Counted from the stretch's first letter, positions 32,119 through 44,299 are shown. The stretch is DNA of 64,000 bases from Lutraria lutraria (GCA_964023205.1 OZ026835.1:18372414-18436413); one strand, 5' to 3'. The notes: generated from the letters alone by a model not told the origin. Numbers and translations are program-made.

Positions 32119-33589
32119 TACTTCCAACAGAACATATTTGGCCCCTGTGCAGCTGTCAAAAAATCAGTAAAGATCGTCACCGTGATTAGGATCATGATAA
32201 CTGGACGGCATGCTAGTTGAAATTAAGACAAAAGATAAAACAAAACTTGTGCCGAACAAACAATTTTGTCTTGTTTAGTGATTTGCTTTGAATGCGACAA
32301 AAAATCGATGTTTATTAATGTTTTAATTCTAATTGTGAATTTTTCAATCGATGAATAGTATCGTTCGCATATACAATGTGAAACACGTTCCCATTGTAGA
32401 GATTTCGGTGATTTGTTAACATAATTGGATTATCCGTTTTAATTAGTCTTGCTCTATTTGATGTATAATTCAAGTTTTAGATACATGTTTTAAAAGTTGC
32501 GGATCATCAATAAAAATGTACGAACAATATTGTGTCAAAAACCACTGACAGATGATGCAGAAAATTGACAAGTGTTTATATAAGCACGTTTCTACCACGG
32601 CAACGTTATTTATGCTAAAATTTCATTCGAATTATTATTATTTTAAAAGTTCACTTAATATGACTTAGTGTACGTGTTCTTTTTACACAAATATTTCAAA
32701 ATAAAAGAATCTAATTAATACAAAATCTAATTATCTTTGAACGCATGTCTTTAATTATGTTTTTTTTTCGCATGCTTGACTCACTAAGATATTCTAAAAG
32801 AAAATGAAAGGTTATAAAAAGTACATTTTTTACCATTATTAATACAACTTAATTTCTATGCACGCCTATCGATTTTATTTTCATACTACCTGACTTAACA
32901 TATGAATAAAATTTAGGTGTCTGTGTATGTCTATGTCCGAATATAGCGCTTTATATGAATTCAAGTCATATTATCAAAGGTGATTTAATTATATGAATAT
33001 ATCATGAATTGCATGCATATTCTATCATTAAATGCATTAAAATATATTATAATTAAGTCTTTTGGCACACCAATGACTTGCATAATTCATTGACCACAAC
33101 GATGGAGCGTTCGATACTTCATGTATATTAACTAGATTTTATCAACTTTATGCGAATCAGGAAACAAAAAATTTGTCATTATATTGTTCAGTATTAAATT
33201 TCACTATGAAACGTGTTTTTTACTTAATTGTAGGCTATTTAATACGATCAAATACTTCGATGTCATCCTACATCGGATCAATACTTTTATATAGCATCAT
33301 GTCGACAGTTATTATTTTTTTCCCACCAGCTATTGCGCATGCGCGAGAATGCTTCGTTTTGTTTACAAACACGATGTTCCCTATAGGTCATAAAAATTGC
33401 TTCATATGCTCCACAGTGAGGGCCACTGTGAGCACGAGGCTGTCGCCCTGCATGCGACCCTTAAAATTGGCCACAAATTCAACAGAAAGTGAATTAGGTC
33501 TGCATGAACTTAAGGCTTCCAATAGTTGTTAGGAGAAATTCTTGAAAAGACACAACATTGTGTGTAAAAAGATGAGGTGTCAGGTTGGA
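32119..33589. other. No gene seen
   Basis: AT-rich. A frame at 33173-33532 has no recognisable similarity, although its 3' part may be the decayed N-terminal part of the transposase relic that follows. Confidence 0.5.
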
Positions 33590-34415
33590 AAGATAAGCTT
33601 ACAGCGCATATGTAAAGAATATGGACCGCCTGACATATTTAATATGGATGAAAGTGGGATCTTTTATATAGCCTGTTGAAGAACAACATTGATCAAGTCA
33701 AGAGAAGAGTGTACTAATTAAGGGTGATCGAAGCATACTAAAAATTGTATTACAGTAGCTCTTTGCGCCAGTATGACAGGAGAAAACTCAAACCATTAGT
33801 GATAGGGAAATCAGTGAAGCTGAGATGTTTAAAGACATTGAACAGCTACTATATAAGTGACCCCCCCTCCAAAATCCACATGTGGTCTAATCTCCTAATT
33901 GTTTTATTGCCCCTAATTGGATTAATCCTGTTTTTTCACAGTCAGCTAAATGTCAGTAGACTTGACACCTATAGTCATGCATATAAGAGGGTCATAAATT
34001 TTATTGATCTTTAGTGATAATTAGTTAATGGATAACTTCCTGTTGTTTTTATAAACATTTTATGTAATTCATGAATGTTATCCTTTAATATAATTACCAG
34101 ATTGTGTATGAACAGACTTAGATATATACTAGAGTAAGGTGAAAGCTGGATAACCAGTAGGCTATTTAAGGAATGGATTTTGTGTGTGGATAGGAAGATG
34201 AGAAGTCAAAGATGGAAAATGTTAATGATAATGCGCCATCTCATCCTCACCAGACATTGTGTAATGTCAAGCTTGTATTCCTTCAACAAAATACAATCTC
34301 GGTAAATGAATTTTTGGACCTAATGAGAAGTTTTAATGTGTTAATGGGACAAACAAAATTTTTAAATGGAGTTATGGATTTCTCCAGTAGCTGCAGAGAT
34401 GCTAACCAGTATGAA
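33590..34415 (+). pseudogene. pogo/Tigger transposase relic
   Basis: Pogo-family transposases (DDE type) cut and paste elements with CAGT-type ends. Fragments in different frames follow the family order: PPDIFNMDESGIF (first Asp, 33631-33660), ITVALCASMTGE (about 33749), KLKPLVIGKSVKLRCLKTLN (33787-33846) and NDNAPSHPHQTLCNVKLVFL (second Asp region, about 34224-34283). Many stops and shifts separate them. The N-terminal DNA-binding domains and the third acidic residue cannot be identified. It might once have supplied transposase for the Tigger-type MITEs of this window, but their termini differ from any end near it, so that link is untested. Confidence 0.82.
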
Positions 34416-34964
34416 TAGCAGATAACATAGTATTACAGACTTTTTTTCATGGAGATGAAGTGTTTATGTATTGTGATGCCAAGATACAAATGGTAGTGAA
34501 CTGATTTATGATAAATTCATACATAGTTAAGCATGTATAGATCGAGGTCTTATAATAGAACAATTATTCAAACTTTTAGGACTCAAAGTACATAAAAGTT
34601 ATCAGCATTTTAAATATTGGTACGGTGTAGTTTAACATGAAATGTACTGTATTTAAACTAAGAAAATGTTGTTTTCTTTGTAATAAAGTGAACATAAAAT
34701 TACTGAATGCATTCTGCATTGTAATGTTTGAAAAGTGATGATATATACCAAAATGAGGATAAACTACTGTGCTAAAAGGTACTGGTTGGGTTTTACACCT
34801 AAAACATAAGTGACCTCCAATTATGATCTCAAAGACATGACTGTGTGAAGTAACATGTAAATATCTTTAGTGGTTGATGGAGATATAAAGTTGTACAAGA
34901 AGTTGCACGCAAAACTCATCAGGCAAGTAAGATAGCCCCACTGTTCTTCGAATAGTGAAGCTAA
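34416..34964. other. No gene seen
   Basis: AT-rich sequence, no family recognised. Confidence 0.5.
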
Positions 34965-35550
34965 CAAGAGCTGAACGAAGACAGCGCACTCGACTTTAAT
35001 AGTTTTCAGTGAAATAAAATGCTTGATAGAGGAGAAAAATCTAAGTTAAAAAGGGGCATAACTCTGACAATACTGTTGACTGAATTATTCTGCTTGTACT
35101 ACAGATGCGCCATTTCCCTATAAGGAAGTATTCAAAGTTTGAGTTGAATATCTTTGAAAGTCTTCAAGATATTGTACTATTTTACCTATTTTAACAAAGA
35201 ATCTAAGTTAAAAAGGGGTATTACTCTAAAAATACTGCTTACACAGTTATGCCCTTTGTCTTATAAGCAAGTATTCCCAATTTCACATGAATATGTATGA
35301 AAATGTGCAAGATAATGGACAGAGTAAAAAACTTTAACCAAAGTTTCTAAGTTAAAAGGGGCATAACTCTAAAAATACTGTCGACATAGTTATGCCATTT
35401 GTCCTACAGATGCACCTTGTCCCCATAAGGAAGAATTCCAAGTAGGAGTTGAATATCTTTTATAATTTTCAAGTTATTGTACTTTATCAAAAAACTTTAA
35501 CCAACTCAGATGCCGACGCTGGGAGGAGTAGTACAGCTCTCATTTTTATT
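34965..35550 (+). repeat. Bivalve short element with internal tandem units
   Basis: The head CAAGAGCTGAACGAAGACAG plus GCGCACTCGACTTTAATAGT matches the short-element family at 53827. The body has three tandem units starting CTAAGTTAAAA(A)GGGG at 35041, 35203 and 35347 (periods 162 and 144), each with GGGGCATAACTCT or a variant. The 3' part has GATGCCGACGCTGGGAGGAG and TACAGCTCTCATTTTT. It is non-coding. Confidence 0.8.
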
Positions 35551-37422
35551 ATGTTCAAGTTTGGTTGTGTATTTAATTTCGTGGATTTGTGTGCTGTGAA
35601 GTTAACTGAAGTGTTGTGATGTAATTAATTAAATAAAAGCTTCTCATATTAAACTTGCATTGATGCTAAACATTACAGGGACAGAAGTATAAGGGTTGTG
35701 CTATAATAGTACATGTATTGACATAACTGAAACTATGTTCCTATGAAAGGTGTGTACACCAATGGCCCCTTAAAATTTTACTCATTTTTTGTACATCAGA
35801 TTCTGTCATTTTGCAAATATTATAAGTATTAAATTTGACATGACATTGTATATTCAAGTTTAATATTACTGAATTCTGATACAATGTATTTGTCATATTG
35901 AGTGCATGTATCTATTACTCCTGCCAATATTTTCCTTTGTAACACAAAACCTTATGATATTTATACACACTTTACTCAGATTCAAAATGGAGGGTAATCC
36001 CTTAAAAAAATTGTTTTACAATACACACAAAAACAATGACTTTGTGACAAAAGGATTAGTCCGTTTTGAATTACAATAACAAGCATCATGGACGAGTACT
36101 ACGAAGAAGTGTGATCCTTATTAATCTCAGGCTTGTAATATATGTAAAACTGAATGTTGCAGAAATCAAGGCAATCAATAAATTTAACTAAATCCATTTA
36201 ATCAAGTAGCTTTTAAAAATCTGATTTAGTGACAGTTTTTTATCACAAAATGTCCAAATTTAAGGTCACCTGCTACCCAATATCATACCTAAAAATTTTA
36301 CATTCTCAGAAACAAAATTTAAAAAAAGTAAAACGCCAAAGTGTTTCAAAGCAATGTAAAAAAAGTAAGGTTAATTTTACGCAACATTACTAGCACAAGC
36401 TTATAATCTTTAATGTCAAAAAGTTGTTAAAAAATTGAAACACAAGTTACAACAGACAAAATTGTCAGAGAATAGTACAATCAAAAACATGACTGTTCAA
36501 ACTTCATGAGAAAAGTCAGACAACAAACAAGTGGCTAAATATATGTATAATTATGCACGCCAATTCAAGTTTTATCTTAAACAATGGTCTTCTACCAATA
36601 CATAAAATTAATGATCATTAAGATCATTTACTGCACATGGTAGCTTAAAATTATGCACTCCAAAATTTGGGCTATGGACATGGCCAGTATCCAAATATTT
36701 GAATACATCATTTAAGCCTAGTGCTTTGTTGATGTGTATTATTATAGATAGATATTAGTTGACCATTGTTATCATTATCATTATTTTATTTCATGTTTCA
36801 ACCATTTGTGAAAAATGGTAAAAAGGAAATATGTTACACATAAAATTGTAACTGCTTATAGCATTAGAAATAGCAAATTTCAGTTAAGAGTGCAATACAT
36901 AAAATAGTATTAACAGTTGAAAAAATTAGCATAATTTTATAAAGTTACAGTGTTTAAACCAAAATAAATTACCAAAAATAAAAATTGAAATTGTAAAATT
37001 ATTAAAGGTAAATAAACATAAGTAAAAAATTGAAACCATACAGTCACAAACATTAAACTTCTAGGATGACAGGTACATTACAGGTAAGTAGAACAAATAC
37101 TTTACATTTGGTGTTAAAAATGCTATTTTAAATAAGACAATAATTGTGGTTCTGTTTTCTTTAATATAATCAGGCGCCACCTAAATTTTTTTCCCATTTT
37201 GTTTATTTGTGCGGTCAGTCTGAACAAGATCAGATTAGAAAGGTTCTACTGTAAAAAGAGAAGGTATAAGGATCACTTCTTTTTCGCATGTACTAACTAC
37301 CCAACCCATGTGCACCAGATATCATGCACTGTCCATTCATTTAAAGTAGGTTTTTTTATATACACTGCCCTACCATTTCAAATTCTAAGTACATATGTTT
37401 TGTTTCAAATCTTTTTGACATA
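35551..37422. other. No gene seen
   Basis: About 1.9 kb of AT-rich DNA without ORFs of interest or clear repeats; A/T homopolymers are frequent at 36300-37060. Confidence 0.5.
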
Positions 37423-38040
37423 CAGGGTGTCCCAAAAGAAAGGTAACTCTTCATGTTGAATGCCCCTTTAAATTGCAGATAAATACATAAAATATTGATA
37501 GATATGTAGATCAAAGATGTAAGTTTTTTTGCATTGGAGAATCTTATAAATATCTTCAGAATTTGCAGTTAATTTGCATTTGAATGTTCAGTTCTGCATA
37601 ATCATACTTATTTAATTGTGTTGAAAACGAACACGCTAAGCTATGGAAATATTCCACAATTTCACCAAAACAGTTTGCATATGCTTATTTCAAACATACG
37701 CATTGTTTGTTAAACAAGCTTATAATTGTTCATTGTATACAGGAGTCAGAGTGGGTATTTTTATGCATGAATAAATTGGAAACATAATGTAAATGGGACA
37801 TGGTATGTTTTTATACACGACATACTTAAGATTGTGATTTTTACGACATTCTATTGATACGCAAATTACCAGATAGAATTTCGCTAACATTTCCGCACGT
37901 GAAATGTCCAGAATTTCAAATTTGTTAACTTTTCAACATGCGGAAATATCAACATATACAGTATTATGTATTTATCAGCAATCCAAAGGGACATTAGACA
38001 TGACTGTATGAAAGTGTTACCTTTCTTTTGGGACACCCTG
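37423..38040. mobile_element. mariner/Tc1-like MITE, TA duplication
   Basis: This 618-bp element starts CAGGGTGTCCCAAAAGAAAG and ends with its complement. The inverted termini are perfect over 25 bp (through GGTAAC). TA flanks both sides (37421-37422 and 38041-38042). No transposase is encoded. TA duplications with such ends suggest the mariner/Tc1 group. Confidence 0.88.
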
Positions 38041-38671
38041 TACTAAATTATGCCTATATTAAAGATTTATCACTAAGCAACTTTCTGTATATAAACATTC
38101 AAATTGTTCATGTAAATTTTTAAAATAAATTTGCTTGTCACTCTGTTTATACATGTATGGTCATTTATCTAAAAGCAAAAAATACTTTTAAGTCATAAAC
38201 TCGCTCATAAGAGAATGTATTTTGAATTAAACAACTTATTTGGGTGTAATCATATACATGTAGTGGTTGAACAGAATTATGAAATCCTATTTCTATTAGT
38301 CCAGAAAGAATTTAAATAAACCCCAATTTAAGCAAATAGTTTTTTGTGAGGCTCCATTTTTTTTTTTTAATAAAATGGCATTTTCGTGGAGACAAAAAAT
38401 TGTAGATTTGAGTTTAAGGAATAGCTGTCTACCCTTATTGCATTCTTTCATTTTCTTAAATAAAAAGAACTTTGTTAATGCCATAAAACCTACTAATGAT
38501 TAAGACCTAATTAAGCATTGCAAAAGGGGCACCTGTCAAGTAATTTAACATGTACATAAATAAAACTATACTTGAATATACAGGACAAATTTATCACTTG
38601 ATATTTGCAATTTCAAAGGCCTAAAGATTGTTCGAAGTTTTAGGTGATCTTTCATGTTCACACCTCCCTAA
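38041..38671. other. No gene seen
   Basis: Short AT-rich spacer between two transposons. The TAA before 38672 is the target duplication of the next element. Confidence 0.5.
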
Positions 38672-40145
38672 GGCCACACCAATTTGATAACTTGTTCATC
38701 GGATTTGCCGCTTGCTTTTTATCAAAATTAGAAAAATAATATTATTTTTTGTTTTTTGCTTCCGACCGCTTGCTCGTGTCGACATCTTTAAAAAAAATCC
38801 GGAACGGTACGGTGTGCCGGATTATATCACTACAAAATTGTATTCTGCGGTGTTGCTCCATTATATATGCGGCTCTCTTTACGATACCGAGATAGTATAA
38901 TATCGTAGCTGATTTTTTAAATGAATTTATTCGGTAATTCCGAATGTTTAAACCTAAGAAGAATGTTAACTGCACGCGATATCATAGACAATCAGAAACA
39001 CGTCGATTATCGTAGATAAGACCATAGAAAATATAAGTAGCGAGGAATAGGAATACGGGTGATGTTAGTTCCCAAGATGGTAGCGCTCGTGGTCTAGTCC
39101 AACTGTTTGTGACGGCGAGACTCTTTCGATTTTGCCCAGCCTTCAAAAACTGAATATTTAATTTGTTGTGTGTAGAAAAATCACACATTAAAACCCGTTT
39201 GGAAAACGAAACTGGTGCAATGGTGAATAACTGCCGGTGTCATGGTAAAAATCGCCTATTCTCGAAAATTCGCTTTTCAAATAATCTGAGTTTACATGAC
39301 ATGTCATCGAAACGTTGACAAGTTAAACTTAAACCAACTTTCGTTAGCCCATGGTACCCATTGTAAAGAACAATTTAGAATAGCACTGTTCAGACGGTAG
39401 TTGTACATGGAGGGGCTAAAGTTCGTTGACATCGGTTATCAGTAGTCAAATTAACATGCAAAGTAAACTTTTAAGTTCAATATTAAAAACTTGACTTTTG
39501 ACATAGAATTTTATGGCACGTTCACACAGATTATTGTTATTTCTATCGATTTAAGTATACTGAAGATATCTTGGAATATTTGGTGTGGGTCTATCCTTCA
39601 CTCATGGTTCTAGTTTATATAGGAATTAAGGGTAAATTCTTTTAAAACATGTCTCCAAAATTAAACAGTTATATCTTGTGTCCAAGTTGTGTACAGTGTC
39701 ATTCCAGTGATAGATCCAGTATACAATATTATGTCGTTTTATTTTAGTAATTGTGACAAGAATATGGTATACATGGTATTGTTCTGTAAGTTTAATCTAA
39801 TTTTTGTGTGCTTCTTTATGGGTGATTTATCAATTTTCATATAAAAAAAGAATAGAATAAAGACATTAAAAGTGTTATCACTGGTAAACCTAAGGGTTAT
39901 TGAAACTACTAAAAATACAGATTCTTTATTTGCTTGATCACATGCTTGTTTGAAATAGAAAAGCTTTTTAAATTTTTTTCGCTTGTTTTGAAAGAAGGAA
40001 AATAAAAAAAAATATTAAAATTATTTTTCCGCTCGCTCGGTCAAATTGGAAAAGTAAAAAATAATATTAATAAAAATATTTCGCTCGCTCGCTTGCTCTT
40101 TTCAGAAAAAAAATCCGATGAACAAGTTATTAAATTGGTGTGGCC
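38672..40145. mobile_element. Harbinger-like element, 35-bp TIR, TAA duplication
   Basis: This 1,474-bp element begins GGCCACACCAATTTGATAAC and ends with the complement. The termini match over 35 bp with one mismatch (through CATCGGATTT). TAA flanks both sides (38669-38671, 40146-40148). A 3-bp TWA duplication is typical of PIF/Harbinger transposons. Subterminal blocks rich in GCTCGCTCG and ATAATATT are also loosely inverted. No transposase frame is seen, so it is non-autonomous. Confidence 0.82.
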
Positions 40146-40177
40146 TAAGGTACATTGTTTCCATTATTTCAATACTA

Positions 40178-40335
40178 CAGTACAACCTCTCCAGAGCAGC
40201 CCTCTTTTGAGCAACAACCTCCCTTCAACAACAGCATGATTTTTTCACACTGCATATTTTAACTTTAATTTAACCTCTCTAAAGCAACACAATTGCAACT
40301 CCAAAAGGGTGTTGCTTTGGAGAGAATCCGCTATA
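40178..40335. repeat. pogo/Tigger-like transposon end (fragment)
   Basis: It starts CAGTACAACCTCTCCAGAGC and has a second, internal ACCTCTCTAAAGCAACAC followed by GTTGCTTTGGAGAG. A close relative of the first 65 bp lies at 55107-55170. No partner end is found. Confidence 0.65.
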
Positions 40336-40832
40336 TTTCAGCATGGCCTTCATATTAAATTTTTCTTTTTGATAGAACATGTAAACTGACATTTTGTTTT
40401 TTACTGAATTTGCTAGACAAGCTTTTTTCTGACTGATGTTTACTCAGAAACAGATTGGTTGAGGATTTAGAACTTAAGAGGCTATTTTGTTTTGGTGGCA
40501 CTAATGATGACTATTTTGTTAGGTAACAAGTGAATCGAGTGCCTATGGCTTGGACTATGTTCTTTTGGTCTTTTGGTGTTATAAGGATATAATTTCAAGG
40601 TTCAGTGGTCTATGTTTCATGTGTGGAAACCCAGGACATTAGAAACATGTAGTAGTGTCCACAACTGAAGAAATCAAACAATAGATAAGTATAGCTCGAC
40701 CATGTGTTTTGAGCCATGACAAAATTATTCAGAATAGTCCACTAAGTCGAATAGGGGATGTGGATATTCGGAACAAATCTGACTAAAACATATTAATAAA
40801 ATAAATTTAACCAGCACAATAATGACTGCAAT

Positions 40833-41400
40833 GCTGGCACAATAGGTAGAGCGCCTAAGCTTGGCTCAATATTAGAGCTGGGAGGTTTTATCGGTTTATC
40901 GGTATATCGCGATATCAGCTAGACAATATAAATATCACAATATTTTTTCAGCATACCGATATATCGGGTTTAGCTTAAATAACTGAACTTTATGTTTATT
41001 ATAGTAAAAAATAGTTCATACATTGTGGTAAAGTGTTATTCATGTCTAAATGCTGGCCAATCTTGTAATATTATTGACTGTGCATGCATACATATCTATA
41101 TGTATACATGCATTAATAGTTTCAACAGTGCTAAAAAAGAACAAATTATTTGAAGTGTGAAACTACACTGTCAACTTTAGTCTGTATTATTACCCAAGAC
41201 ATAATATTATATAAATGTTAATTTTTAATGCTTTTCTGTAAATTTACCATTTATATATATCGCGATACGTATCGCGATACAGCATGAAATATTGTGATAT
41301 ATCGTGATACGCTTTTAAGGACCATTACCCAGCTCTACTCAATATGTCTTATTGAATAAAGTCCGAGTTCAATTCCAGTCACCAACCCTCTTATTATGCA
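40833..41400 (+). repeat. tRNA-derived SINE head, split by a hAT MITE
   Basis: GCTGGCACAATAGGTAGAGC (A-box TGGCACAATAG, 40835-40845) is separated from the B-box GAGTTCAATTCC (41365-41376) by the MITE at 40873-41337. Joining the flanks at one copy of CTCAATAT gives tRNA-like A/B spacing. A related head lies on the opposite strand at 41700-41795. Confidence 0.75.
40873..41337. mobile_element. hAT MITE with 8-bp target duplication
   Basis: This 465-bp element starts TAGAGCTGGG and ends CCCAGCTCTA. CTCAATAT is duplicated exactly on both sides (40865-40872, 41338-41345). An 8-bp duplication plus TAGAGCTGGG ends indicates a hAT element. Near the right end is a perfect 22-bp palindrome (41258-41279) built from TATCGCGATA-CG-TATCGCGATA. 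No ORF. Confidence 0.93.
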
Positions 41401-41699
41401 TGTTTTTCTTGAATGTGTTTTTTATGTTAAGTTTCTATTATCAAAGTGTGTTATATAAATTTTATCATTATAAATTCTGAGATTTTGAAGTAAAAAACTT
41501 GATATTCTAAAAAGAATATGTTTGATTCAGACTCCCTGTCTGACTCAGAGACAGATACAACTTCAGTGAAGGGTCATCAACAGACACAGCGAGTGAAGTT
41601 GATCTGTAAACTGAACTGTATTGTGCAATATGAATTTATTTAAATAAAACAAAAAAAAGATTAGAAAAGAAAAAAATCTTTTAAAAAATATGTAATATG

Positions 41700-41795
41700 C
41701 CCGAAAAAAAAAGTATGGTGCAATCTGGAATTGAACTAGTGCCTGTTGGCTCACAGTGAATAATAAAGTTCTACCCACTACGCCAGCAACACTTA
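41700..41795 (-). repeat. tRNA-derived SINE head
   Basis: On the minus strand, A-box TGGCGTAGTGG (complement of 41775-41785) and B-box GTTCAATTCCA (complement of 41726-41736) sit at tRNA spacing. The acceptor stem is not complementary, so it is not a working tRNA. Confidence 0.65.
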
Positions 41796-42829
41796 CTAAA
41801 AACATCATGCTAAATTAATAAATGCCTTTTATTCAGTAACATATCCACACCCCTAGTTGATTTAGTGTATTCTTCCGTCACGGCTCAAAACTCATGGTCG
41901 AGCTATACTGATTATACTTATTGAAGTTCGAATATAGCCAAGTATGGGCAAGTAAATAAATGTAATTTTCTTCGTTTGAACTTAGGGGAATTAGACGAAA
42001 ATTTATTTCCCTTGATAAGATTTCTCCGTTTGGTGTCGCTCATGTATGAGCATGAAATTTGAGTAAGTAAAAGTAAGTTTTGGTACTAAATAGTCATTCA
42101 GCTCAGGGGAACGACGGAAGGTAGACAATGTTTTCTTTAAAAAAACAATATTTGCAACAGTCGAATATTGTAACAAAATGAAGTTTAACAGATACTATTT
42201 CAAAGGGCGGAGTTATTAAGTATGTATTATCTATCACATGTCAGTCATTGATGAATATTTAAATGTGTATTAAGTTTAGATGTTTAAAGCTAAATTTATT
42301 CATTTATGCGTATAGATGTCATCAGAGATGTACATACTAGTTATGATATTGTATTATGAACGTTCATATTTTTTTAATGCAACGTTTTGTAGTTAATCAT
42401 ACGTGAATTTACATCAGGAATGAGGCCGACAGACAATTGACAAATGGGCACAGTTTTCCAGAGTAAAAATCTCTGGTTTTTACTGGGCAAGTCTGATCAC
42501 ATACTGATTAATAAGAAACATTTCTTTATAAATGTGTATAAGTTTGAAAGTTTATAACATGTTATTGTGTCATGATATATTATATAGTGTAATTATATAC
42601 ATGTGTATCAATGTATGTCGATTGTGATGAGAATATATATATACATTCAGTCTGGTGGTTTATACCAAAAACAATTTGTTAGTTTGTTGTTATTCATGTT
42701 CTAATGGAGGTGTAGTAAAGAGGGAATAAGGAAATTGTATAAACTCTGAAGAGAGCAAGAAAGTCAGCAATAATGAAAGCTGCAACAAGGCAAAGGTAAG
42801 CTAAATGTCCAATGAGTTGCCTTTGGGAC
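41796..42829. other. No gene seen
   Basis: AT-rich spacer. Only a small hairpin GTAAAAATCTCTGGTTTTTAC (about 42464-42482) stands out. Confidence 0.5.
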
Positions 42830-43152
42830 GTTTGAAATGCATTGTTGAAGCATTAACATTGATAACTATATCTTAGACGGGATAGAAAATGAGTTACCTT
42901 TGATATCTTAACCAGAACAATCAGGATTTAGAAATAATATGTCAGCAAGACACAAAGAAGAATTTGTAAAGAAAGATAAATTGTTGTCAAAAAATGTTGT
43001 GTCCAAAGTATCAGAAATGACAGTGTTCAAACCTTTAACAGTAACTTATAACAGAGTAGGGAAAACAAAAATGGTTTTGGATTGTAGGCATATCAATACA
43101 CACTTACATTTATTCAAAATAAAATTTGAGGGCATTAATACTGTGAAACAAA
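42830..43152 (+). pseudogene. DIRS reverse transcriptase N-part, copy 3 fragment
   Basis: This is the part of the DIRS reverse transcriptase missing from copies 1 and 2. NIDNYILDGIENE and MSARHKEEFVKKDKLL precede FKPLTVTYNRVGKTKMVLDC and RHINTHLHLFKIKFEG (43081-43135), the typical entry into the palm. A stop near 42905 lies inside it. It ends where a MITE begins at 43153, and the expected catalytic continuation is not found after the MITE. Confidence 0.82.
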
Positions 43153-43342
43153 GCCATCCTTAAAAAATATTTTGTTTGCTGTAACCCTGTCTACATGCCA
43201 AAAAGGCCCCTATTCAACTTTTTTGAGGCCTCACAGGACTTTTTTGGATAAAAATAGCATTCTAACATGTATTTTGGGTTAAATCTAAAAACTGAATTTT
43301 CTGGGACAGGCTACAGCAAACAAACATTTTTTCAAGGATGGC
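43153..43342. mobile_element. 190-bp MITE
   Basis: The termini GCCATCCTTAAAAAATATTT and the complement of AACATTTTTTCAAGGATGGC pair. The pairing continues with gaps through TTTGTTTGCTGTA. The target duplication is unclear (CAAA occurs near both ends). Confidence 0.75.
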
Positions 43343-43442
43343 CCAAATGTTTCATTCAGGTATAAACCGCATTTTGTTTTTAACAAAACAGTGACACCCC
43401 TCATCCGCCTTGAAAAATAGTACCATTTGTTGTATAAGTCTA

Positions 43443-43584
43443 TAGGAAGTCTTAAGTGTCAAAGTTTGTATTTTTTATCAGTGTTACTCAAATAATTAAA
43501 TATGCTTGTCAGGAAATTAGCCACACCTTCTGCAGAAAGGCCTAATAAATAATTGGGTAGTAATATACTAAAAGATAGAAATTT
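43443..43584 (+). repeat. 142-bp direct repeat, left flank of LINE copy 2
   Basis: It is nearly identical to 50527-50667 (three substitutions and one 1-base gap by eye). The two copies bracket LINE copy 2 exactly and so form its target-site duplication. Confidence 0.93.
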
Positions 43585-44280
43585 TCTGTTCAGGATATAA
43601 ACATCAAATTATCTGAGGTTGATAAGCGACTTGGCTCATTAGAAACTTTAGAGAATAAACTGGATAAGTTTGGCACGGACCTACAGAAACTTTGGTTATG
43701 GGTACAAGACAATCAGGTAAAGATTGATACAAGATTGAATAAGATGGAGGGATGTGTAGAAGTCACAGATTTTAATATTGGTGGGATCACAGATAGAGTT
43801 AATTCGCTAGAAGGAGAAATGGTTAAATTGCGTGATGAGATATGTTATCTACAATCGCAATCATTGCGGAACAACCTTGTGTTTGGCAATATAGAGGAGG
43901 CCCCAAACGAGACAAATGAAGATTCGGAAAAAAAGTTAAGATCATTCATGACGGATAAACTAAGGATTGCTGAGAGCTTGGTTGAAAATATTAAATTTGA
44001 TATTGTACATAGAATAGGTGCACGTAATACTCAGAATGCAGCAAGAAAAATTGTTGCCAAATTCACTCTATTTAAGGAAAGGGAATATGTGAGGAAAGAA
44101 GGCAAGAATCTAAAAGGAAGTGTTTATTATATGCATGAACAATTCCCTAAACAGAGGTTAATGATAAAAGGAGAAATTTGTTTCTAAGATTAAAGGCTGC
44201 AAAAAATGCTGGTAAGCAAGCTTGGTTATCATACGATACGCTTTTCATACTAGATGGAGTTATGGTGAAAGATACATAGG
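43585..44280 (+). pseudogene. LINE ORF1 protein, 5'-truncated (copy 2)
   Basis: The coiled-coil segment (KLSEVDKRLGSLETLENKLD) leads into LRNNLVFGNIEEAP, VHRIGARN, RKIVAKFTLFKEREYV and MHEQFPKQ, parallel to copy 1. The frame is open to 44187 and shifts near 44165-44170. The last ORF1 codons read in another frame to the TAG at about 44279. Confidence 0.85.
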
Positions 44281-44299
44281 GATACGAAGAGGGTGAGCT

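Noticed and set aside
33173..33532. 119-residue membrane-like protein
   Set aside because: No similarity or start context is recognised. It borders the transposase relic and may be part of its decayed N-terminus.
41563..41808. Minus-strand 81-residue protein
   Set aside because: It overlaps a tRNA-like SINE head and is low complexity (Phe-rich from poly-A).
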